Origin: Flavobacteriales bacterium | GTDB lineage: Bacteria > Bacteroidota > Bacteroidia > Flavobacteriales_F > PHOS-HE28 | Assembly (NCBI GenBank): GCA_025455765.1 | Contig: JALOLX010000159.1 | Span: 1-5,193 of the forward strand | Direction: 5' to 3' | Length of the DNA: 5,193 nt | Shown here: piece by piece, positions 1-4,210 of the stretch | Layout of the letters: the number at the start of each line of letters is the position of its first letter | Position numbering within the stretch: the stretch's first letter is position 1 | The notes under the pieces: model-generated | Seen by the model: only the letters and a program-made list of their open reading frames with translations | Database searches by the model: none | What the model was told of the DNA's origin: nothing | Position numbers and translations under genes: made by a program

Positions 1-1262
1 GTGAAGCCGAGGTGAAGGCCATCTTCGACAAGTGGGACCTCAACTGCGTGGAGATCGGAACGGTCACGCGCGGCGGTACCCTGCGCTACTTCATGCACGG
101 AGAGCTCATCGCGGAAGTGCCCGCTGAAAGCCTCGTGCTTGGCGGCGGTGCTCCGGTGTACGTGCGCGAGCAGAAGGAACCCGCCTACATCGCCGAGAAC
201 AAGCGCTTCGACGCAGCCGCGATCACAGAGCCCGATGACCTGCGCGCGGTGGCCTACGACCTCCTCGCCAGCCCCAACATCGCCAGCAAACGCTGGGTGT
301 CCGAGCAGTACGATACCATGGTGCGCACCAACAACATGAGCACCAACGCGCCCTCCGATGCCGGACTGATCCTGGTGAAGGAAACAGGCAAAGGCCTCGC
401 GGTGACCGTGGACTGCAACGGCCGATACGTACACGCTGATCCTTACACCGGCGCCATGATCGCCGTGAGCGAAGCCGCCCGCAACATCGCCTGCACCGGT
501 GGCGAACCCTGCGGTGTCACCAACTGCCTCAACTTCGGCAACCCCTACGATCCCGAGGTCTACTGGCAGTTCGCACAGGCCATCAAAGGCATGGGCGATG
601 CCTGCCGCGCCTTCGAAGCGCCTGTGACCGGTGGTAACGTGAGCTTCTACAACCACACCGTCACCGAAAAGCGCAACATCCCCGTCTTCCCCACGCCCAC
701 CATCGGCATGGTCGGTATCGTCAGCGATATCACCAAGCGCATGAGCATGGACTTCAAGGAGAAGGGCGATCTGCTCTTCCTGCTCGGACGCAGCACGGAC
801 TGCATCGCCTCCAGCGAATACCTCGTGCGCCACCACGGGGTGCAACGCTCGCCCGCACCGTACTTCAACATCGATGAGGAACGGCGCCTCCATACCATGC
901 TCCTGATGCTCATTCGCAGCGGCGCCATCAATGCCGCGCACGATGTGAGCGATGGCGGCCTCTGGGTCACTCTCGTCGAGATGGGCTTGCACCGCGGTCT
1001 GGGCTTCGATGTGATCACCGATAGCGAGATCCGACCCGATGCCTTCCTCTTTGGCGAAGGTCAGGGCCGCGCGGTGGTCAGCGTCACCGCCGAGCAGGAG
1101 AACCTGTTCCTCGACATGATGGGCGAAAGCCGCGTGCCGTTCATCCTACTGGGTCATGTCACCAAAGGCAAACTGGTGGTGGATGAAAGTCCCTTCGGCT
1201 TCATCGAGGATGCCCGTCGCACCTACGAAGAGGCCATTCCCCGCATCATGAGCGAACAGTGA
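1..1262 (+). CDS. purL: Phosphoribosylformylglycinamidine synthase subunit PurL, 3' part (5' end outside window)
   Basis: PurL is the synthetase subunit of FGAM synthase. It converts FGAR to FGAM with ATP and glutamine-derived ammonia, the fourth step of de novo purine synthesis, in the cytoplasm. The reading frame is open from the left edge (first full codon at base 3) to TGA at 1260-1262, giving about 419 C-terminal residues. Small PurL proteins are about 740 residues, so roughly 320 are missing. Recognisable PurL signatures are KAIFDKWDL near the left edge, NNMSTNAPSDAG (about 328-363), a YTGAMIAVSEAARNIACTGG stretch (about 442-501), TGGNVSFYN (about 627-653) and the AIRS_C-type HDVSDGGL (939-962), followed by FGEGQGRAVVSV. 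The protein ends soon after this domain with no glutamine amidotransferase domain. It is therefore the small form, which needs separate PurQ and PurS (not in the window). The GTG at base 12 is internal, not the start. tpx follows after 49 bases with no terminator seen between them. Confidence 0.95.
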   Translation, partial: EAEVKAIFDKWDLNCVEIGTVTRGGTLRYFMHGELIAEVPAESLVLGGGAPVYVREQKEPAYIAENKRFDAAAITEPDDLRAVAYDLLASPNIASKRWVSEQYDTMVRTNNMSTNAPSDAGLILVKETGKGLAVTVDCNGRYVHADPYTGAMIAVSEAARNIACTGGEPCGVTNCLNFGNPYDPEVYWQFAQAIKGMGDACRAFEAPVTGGNVSFYNHTVTEKRNIPVFPTPTIGMVGIVSDITKRMSMDFKEKGDLLFLLGRSTDCIASSEYLVRHHGVQRSPAPYFNIDEERRLHTMLLMLIRSGAINAAHDVSDGGLWVTLVEMGLHRGLGFDVITDSEIRPDAFLFGEGQGRAVVSVTAEQENLFLDMMGESRVPFILLGHVTKGKLVVDESPFGFIEDARRTYEEAIPRIMSEQ

Positions 1263-1311
1263 TCGGCACTTCCACGTTCCCCTCACCCAACCAACGAACC
1301 TACCTACGACC

Positions 1312-1794
1312 ATGCCACAACCAGCCTTTGCCGGACAACTGCCTGCCATCGGGTCTCCCGCGCCCCGCCTGCGTTATGTGAAGACCGACCGCACCGAAGC
1401 CTCTCTCGCCGACCACAAAGGCAAGGTGGTGGTGCTGCTCATGTTCCCCAGTGTGGACACCGGTGTGTGTGCCACGGAGACCCGCACCTTCAACCAGAAG
1501 GCCACCGGCCTGGGCGCCACCGTGCTCGCTGTCACCGCCGATCTGCCCTTCGCGCTCGGTCGCTTCTGCGCCGCTGAAGGCATCACCAACGTGGAGACCG
1601 GGAGCGACTTCCGCCACCGCGATGCCGATGGCTGGGGCACCCGGATCGCCGATGGACCCATGGGTGGCATCCTCGGCCGTGTATCCTTCGTCATTGACAA
1701 GGAAGGGGTGGTGCGCTTCTGTGAAGTGACACCTGAACTGGGCAGTGAGCCCAACTACGATGCCGTACTGAACGCCGCGAAAGCGCTGCTCTGA
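1312..1794 (+). CDS. tpx: Thiol peroxidase (Tpx, atypical 2-Cys peroxiredoxin)
   Basis: Tpx reduces hydrogen peroxide and organic hydroperoxides using thioredoxin. In E. coli the enzyme is periplasmic or soluble; no signal peptide is visible here, so a cytoplasmic location is inferred. The protein has 160 residues, close to the usual ~165. The peroxidatic cysteine is C53 in PSVDTGVCATE, with T50 of the conserved T-x-x-C. The resolving cysteine is C86 in DLPFALGRFCAAEG, and the spacing matches the atypical 2-Cys type that forms an intramolecular disulfide. R123 in GRVSFVID fits the conserved active-site arginine. ADGPMGG and the C-terminal EPNYDAVLNA also match the family. The ATG at 1312 gives the standard N-terminus; the leader is C/A-rich without a Shine-Dalgarno tract. 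I saw no TAnnTTTG-type promoter in the 49-base gap after purL, so co-transcription with purL is possible. A strong terminator follows at 1811-1851. Confidence 0.96.
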   Translation: MPQPAFAGQLPAIGSPAPRLRYVKTDRTEASLADHKGKVVVLLMFPSVDTGVCATETRTFNQKATGLGATVLAVTADLPFALGRFCAAEGITNVETGSDFRHRDADGWGTRIADGPMGGILGRVSFVIDKEGVVRFCEVTPELGSEPNYDAVLNAAKALL

Positions 1795-1810
1795 TCGTCC
1801 TTCAATGCGC

Positions 1811-1851
1811 AAGGCCCATCTTGGTCATCCAAGGTGGGCCTTGTTGTTCTT
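1811..1851 (+). terminator. Rho-independent terminator after tpx
   Basis: The arms 1811-1824 and 1829-1842 form a 14-bp stem with one T-G wobble around the 4-base loop TCAT (1825-1828). A T-rich run (TTGTTGTTCTT, 1841-1851) begins at the base of the stem. It lies 17 bases past the tpx stop and its T-run touches the stop codon of the convergent gene (TAA, 1852-1850). Read from the minus strand, the hairpin is followed by GCGCATTG, not a T-run, so it should work mainly for tpx. Confidence 0.85.
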
Positions 1852-2236
1852 AGAGGCCTCGAACGGTCCGGCCACGCGCGATCAGAAGCCGTTCAATGAA
1901 GGTCAGGACGACCATGCACACCGAGATGCCCAAGAGCCAGGACGCCCATCCGCTGGCCTGTGCCAGAGCCTGATGCAGCGTCGTACGTGCGAGGTCCGTG
2001 GCACTTCCGGAAGCAGCTGTGGAGGGCGCCATGATCACCGCGCACAGCAGCACCAATGCCGCACCGATACCGATGCCGGACCAGGCCCTGCGTGACAACA
2101 ATGGCTGCGAGGGCTCAGGTCGTAGCAAGGGCGTGACCGCCACCTGCGCCATGATCCGCTCGGTAAGGTCCACGGCCGGCCTGGAATGGCCTGCTGCCTT
2201 GAAGAGGTGGCGCAGCTCGTCGTCAGTGCCGTTCAT
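1850..2236 (-). CDS. Small membrane protein, probable anti-sigma factor of the adjacent ECF sigma factor
   Basis: The inferred role is to hold the upstream-encoded ECF sigma factor inactive at the inner membrane; no characterised family was identified with certainty. From the chosen ATG the protein has 128 residues. It has a soluble N-terminal segment (1-50, DDELRHLFKAAG then PAVDLTERIMAQV, a pattern I associate with sigma-linked proteins in Bacteroidota), a hydrophobic helix at about 52-70, a short loop (71-96), and a second helix at about 97-114 followed by a basic tail (RLLIARGRTVRG). This suggests both ends face the cytoplasm. The H-x3-C-x2-C zinc motif of ZAS anti-sigma factors is absent. 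The ATG at 2236 lies inside the sigma gene, 14 bases before the end of its stop codon, typical of translational coupling. An upstream in-frame start at 2269 would add 11 residues and a 47-base overlap, and is less likely. The anti-sigma role rests on position and topology only. Confidence 0.75.
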   Translation of the reverse strand: MNGTDDELRHLFKAAGHSRPAVDLTERIMAQVAVTPLLRPEPSQPLLSRRAWSGIGIGAALVLLCAVIMAPSTAASGSATDLARTTLHQALAQASGWASWLLGISVCMVVLTFIERLLIARGRTVRGL

Positions 2237-2786
2237 CTGCGAAGAGGTGTTGGTCCAGTTCGTGCCCAAAGGTGGCCTGCATGACGCGCATCAGCTCCTT
2301 ACGGGCACGATGCAGACGCACTTTCACATTGGACGCGCCCAGTCCCGTGATGGTTACGATCTCTGCCACGCTCAGTTCCTCCAGATAGAAGAAGCTCAGG
2401 ATCGATGCGTCCTCCGTGCCGAGCTGTGCCAGGCCGTGCTCCAGCATCACACTGAGCTCGGTGCGTTCATGTTCCACTGCAGTGGCAGGATGATGGGCCA
2501 GGTCATCCACCGATCGCTCATCGGGCCTTCGCTTGCGACCCTGACTAATGGCGGTGCGGTAGGCAATGCTGTACAGCCAGGTGCTGAACTTGGCACTGCC
2601 ACCATAGCTGCCCAAGTGCTGGTAGGCCTTCACAAAGCTGTCCTGCGTGGCCTCCTCGGCATCCTGTGTATTGCGCAGCACCCGTAAGCACACGGTGTAC
2701 ACCATGTGCTCGTAGGTGCGCACCAGCTCGGCATAGGCGCGGCCATCTCCGGCAAGGATGCGTTGTATGAGCGAAAGGTGCTCCAC
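2223..2786 (-). CDS. ECF-type RNA polymerase sigma-70 family sigma factor (RpoE-like)
   Basis: This is an extracytoplasmic-function sigma factor of 187 residues, the normal size for the group. Region 2 covers about residues 16-83 (YAELVRTYEHMVYTVCLRVL, then DAEEATQDSFVKAYQHL, then FSTWLYSIAYRTAI), which binds core polymerase and the -10 element. A charged linker (84-120, GRKRRPDERS) follows. Region 4 lies at about 120-169, with the helix-turn-helix LSVAEIVTITGLGASNVKVRLHRARKEL that reads the -35 element. No extra N- or C-terminal domain is present. The start is GTG at 2786: an in-frame TGA lies upstream at 2825-2823 with no ATG between, and the next methionine (M28) is already inside region 2. 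The stop is TGA at 2225-2223, and the partner gene's start overlaps it. A candidate ECF-type promoter (GTAACC-N17-CGTC) lies just upstream, consistent with autoregulation. The stress signal it answers cannot be read from the sequence. Confidence 0.93.
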   Translation of the reverse strand: MEHLSLIQRILAGDGRAYAELVRTYEHMVYTVCLRVLRNTQDAEEATQDSFVKAYQHLGSYGGSAKFSTWLYSIAYRTAISQGRKRRPDERSVDDLAHHPATAVEHERTELSVMLEHGLAQLGTEDASILSFFYLEELSVAEIVTITGLGASNVKVRLHRARKELMRVMQATFGHELDQHLFADERH

Positions 2787-2804
2787 GGGTGCAGTGTGCG
2801 ATGG

Positions 2805-2831
2805 GACGCTTCGGATGGACCTTCAGGTTAC
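2805..2831 (-). promoter_or_regulatory. Candidate ECF-type promoter of the sigma factor gene (GTAACC-N17-CGTC)
   Basis: Reading the minus strand, GTAACC (2831-2826) is followed after 17 bases by CGTC (2808-2805), 18 bases before the GTG start. AAC in the -35 and CGT in the -10 are recurrent in ECF sigma promoters; B. subtilis SigX sites, for example, are close to TGTAAC-N17-CGAC. Here the -35 reads TGTAACC. The match to a sister site on the other strand (2925-2950) raises confidence. Recognition by this particular sigma factor is inferred. Confidence 0.45.
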
Positions 2832-2843
2832 AAATGGAAGGTC
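2818..2843. repeat. 7-bp inverted repeat straddling the sigma-gene -35 element
   Basis: GACCTTC (2818-2824) and GAAGGTC (2837-2843) are perfect inverted copies separated by 12 bases that contain the candidate -35 (GGTTAC, 2826-2831). With a one-base bulge the match extends outward to ATG/CAT. It could be an operator for a dimeric regulator or chance. It is not followed by a T-run, so it is not a terminator. Confidence 0.35.
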
Positions 2844-2924
2844 TCATGCGGCGATCGCCAAGGGCTTCCGGACGACCGGTGCTGAACAAGGATGGGCGCG
2901 CTGGATGGCTGGTACCGATGGATC

Positions 2925-2950
2925 GTAACCGCCGATCGCGGACCTGCGTC
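2925..2950 (+). promoter_or_regulatory. Candidate ECF-type promoter of the small membrane protein gene (GTAACC-N16-CGTC)
   Basis: GTAACC (2925-2930) is followed after 16 bases by CGTC (2947-2950), pointing toward the gene that starts at 3010. Measured as GTAAC-N17-CGTC, this has the spacing typical of ECF promoters. Transcription would begin near 2957, leaving a leader of about 50 bases. The same pattern in the opposite direction precedes the sigma gene, suggesting both are read by the same sigma factor. Confidence 0.45.
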
Positions 2951-3009
2951 AGATGATCGAACGCCCCCTGATCAGGACGCTTCCCACACCAACGAACACA
3001 CCTCAAATC

Positions 3010-3351
3010 ATGGACATCACCGGCGCAATAGCCCTCATCTTCTTCTTCTCCACGGTCTTCGGCCTGTTCTACCTCCACTTCACCACCCGTCACCGCGAGC
3101 GGATGAACCTGATCGATAAAGGCCTCGCTCCAGGCCTGCACCGCCCCATGTCGGACCACCTCGCCACCTTGAAGAACGGGCTCTTGCTCATCGGGCTTGG
3201 TCTTGGTTGTGCGGCGGGCCATCTCTTCCATACCACTGCGTTGCCGCCCGATAGCGAGAACCCTTTGCCCTACTTCGTAGGCATGGCCATATTCGGCGGG
3301 CTCGCGTTGGTGCTGTTCTATGCCTTCTTCGGCCGCAAGCAGCACGACTGA
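3010..3351 (+). CDS. Small three-helix membrane protein (DUF6249-like), function unknown
   Basis: This is a 113-residue predicted inner-membrane protein. Hydrophobic helices lie at about residues 5-24, 54-74 and 86-107. Between the first two is a basic segment, TTRHRERMNLIDKG (25-38), which is the most conserved-looking part and resembles small Bacteroidota membrane proteins that I recall being grouped under DUF6249. That family name is from memory and less certain than the topology. The ATG at 3010 is chosen because the hydrophobic helix begins right after it. An in-frame ATG at 2953 would add 19 polar residues and lies at or before the predicted transcription start. The gene is divergent from the ECF sigma factor, has a candidate ECF promoter upstream, and ends in its own terminator. 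It may therefore belong to the sigma regulon, with an envelope role. No catalytic motif is visible. Confidence 0.8.
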   Translation: MDITGAIALIFFFSTVFGLFYLHFTTRHRERMNLIDKGLAPGLHRPMSDHLATLKNGLLLIGLGLGCAAGHLFHTTALPPDSENPLPYFVGMAIFGGLALVLFYAFFGRKQHD

Positions 3352-3368
3352 ACACATCGGTACTGCGT

Positions 3369-3410
3369 GCAGGGGTCGGTCCACTAGGGGTCGGCCCCTG
3401 CTGCTTGTTG
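3369..3410 (+). terminator. Probable Rho-independent terminator after the small membrane protein gene
   Basis: The arms 3369-3382 and 3388-3401 form a 14-bp stem with three G-T wobbles, of which the outer seven pairs (GCAGGGG with CCCCTGC) are perfect. The loop is ACTAG (3383-3387). The tail TGCTTGTTG is only moderately T-rich. It lies 17 bases past the stop codon, the same distance as the tpx terminator from its gene. The 9-mer AGGGGTCGG occurs twice in it (3371-3379 and 3386-3394). Confidence 0.65.
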
Positions 3411-3434
3411 GCATCACAACGGATCCTACTTTCG
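3405..3434 (+). promoter_or_regulatory. Candidate Bacteroidota housekeeping promoter for mtgA
   Basis: TTG (3405-3407) is followed after 19 bases by TACTTTCG (3427-3434). The Bacteroidota consensus is a -33 TTTG and a -7 TAnnTTTG with about this spacing, so the -7 box has one mismatch. Transcription would start near 3440 and give a very short leader before the ATG at 3452. The -33 box sits in the tail of the preceding terminator. Confidence 0.4.
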
Positions 3435-3451
3435 TGCCGCCATCCATCCAC

Positions 3452-4210
3452 ATGCGGCGCGCCTTCACCCTGTTCTTCCGCTGGACCGGAGCCGCTGCGT
3501 TCTGGTTCATCGTTGTTACGGCGCTCTGGGCTGCGCTGCTCGGCGTGGTGGATGCTCCCGTCACCTGGCATATGGCTGCACAAGCGCGTGAGCAGGATGG
3601 CGTTCAGCGAACCATCGTTCCGCTTGAACGGATCGCGCGCCAACTACCGCTGGCGGTGATGGCATCTGAAGATCAACGCTTCCTCTTCCATCATGGGTTC
3701 TCTTGGGAGGCCATGCGCAAAGCCCTGGAGCGCAACAAAAAGGCACGGCGGATCCGCGGGGGAAGTACGATCAGTCAGCAAACGGCTAAGAACGTGTTCC
3801 TGTGGCATGGCCGCACCTATTTGCGGAAAGGACTTGAAGCCTGGTTCACCGTGCTCATTGAAGTGCTCTGGACCAAGGAGCGCATCCTGGAGGTCTACCT
3901 CAATGTGGCTGAAATGGGCAAAGGCGTGTTTGGTGCGGAAGCGGCCGCGCAACACTGTTTCGGTCGCACAGCCGTGCAGCTCACAGCGCCACAGGCGGCC
4001 CTCATCACCGCCACGCTGCCCGCACCACGCAAATACAACTGCAGCAGACCCTCGGGTTACGTCAGCGGCCGTCAGCAATGGGTGCTCCGTCAGATGCGCA
4101 ACATCGGCGATGTGCTCGATCCCGAGGTGCGTGCGAAGCGCCGCTTGAAGATCGAAGAAGAGGAGGCGCGTAAGGAAGCGCGCCAAGCCCGTCGGCGAAA
4201 GAAGGCTTAG
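3452..4210 (+). CDS. mtgA: Monofunctional biosynthetic peptidoglycan transglycosylase (GT51)
   Basis: MtgA polymerises lipid II into glycan strands on the outer face of the inner membrane, without transpeptidase activity. The protein has 252 residues, close to the family's usual ~240. It has a short basic N-terminus, one membrane anchor (about 14-33), then the GT51 domain. Motif 1 is ASEDQRFLFHHG with catalytic E73. Motif 2 is RGGSTISQQTAKN (102-114). Motif 3 is the RKGLEAWFT region (125-133). Motif 4 is KERILEVYLNVAEMG (142-156). FGAEAAAQHCFG and LTAPQAALITATLPAP follow as in the family. No penicillin-binding domain follows. The C-terminus (about 225-252) is a highly charged Arg/Lys/Glu tail. 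The ATG at 3452 is chosen because the anchor starts soon after; a GTG at 3434 would add 6 residues, and the frame is open further upstream without a family-like sequence. Its TAG stop overlaps the TAA stop of the convergent MscS gene. Confidence 0.94.
   Translation: MRRAFTLFFRWTGAAAFWFIVVTALWAALLGVVDAPVTWHMAAQAREQDGVQRTIVPLERIARQLPLAVMASEDQRFLFHHGFSWEAMRKALERNKKARRIRGGSTISQQTAKNVFLWHGRTYLRKGLEAWFTVLIEVLWTKERILEVYLNVAEMGKGVFGAEAAAQHCFGRTAVQLTAPQAALITATLPAPRKYNCSRPSGYVSGRQQWVLRQMRNIGDVLDPEVRAKRRLKIEEEEARKEARQARRRKKA

Larger units (their letters stand above)
2787..3009. other. Divergent intergenic region with both candidate ECF promoters
   Basis: These 223 bases lie between the start of the sigma gene (minus) and the small membrane protein gene (plus). 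Besides the two promoter candidates and the inverted repeat listed separately, they hold two perfect 10-bp palindromes, GGCGATCGCC (2850-2859) and CCTGATCAGG (2967-2976), and five GATC sites between 2853 and 2973. I see no tRNA, small ORF with family-like sequence or terminator in this stretch. Confidence 0.6.

Noticed and set aside
1300..1812. A 170-codon minus-strand open frame opposite tpx
   Set aside because: It mirrors the tpx coding frame, which has all catalytic motifs. The His/Gly-rich translation is a typical antisense shadow.
1998..2687. A 229-codon plus-strand open frame opposite the sigma/anti-sigma genes
   Set aside because: It is entirely antisense to the clear ECF sigma factor and its partner, and its translation shows no recognisable domain.
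2953..3009. N-terminal extension of the small membrane protein from the ATG at 2953
   Set aside because: The extra 19 residues are polar and proline/threonine-rich, unlike the compact hydrophobic start of this kind of protein, and the ATG lies at or before the predicted transcription start.
3371..3394. Two copies of AGGGGTCGG as a regulatory direct repeat
   Set aside because: Both lie within the terminator hairpin downstream of the small membrane protein gene, and are better explained by its stem and loop.
2545..3564. A 339-codon open frame on the minus strand across the intergenic region and the small membrane protein gene
   Set aside because: It overlaps the sigma factor gene in a different frame and lies antisense to the small membrane protein gene and the start of mtgA. 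Its translation is Arg/His/Pro/Cys-rich with no family-like pattern, as expected for a GC-rich shadow frame.
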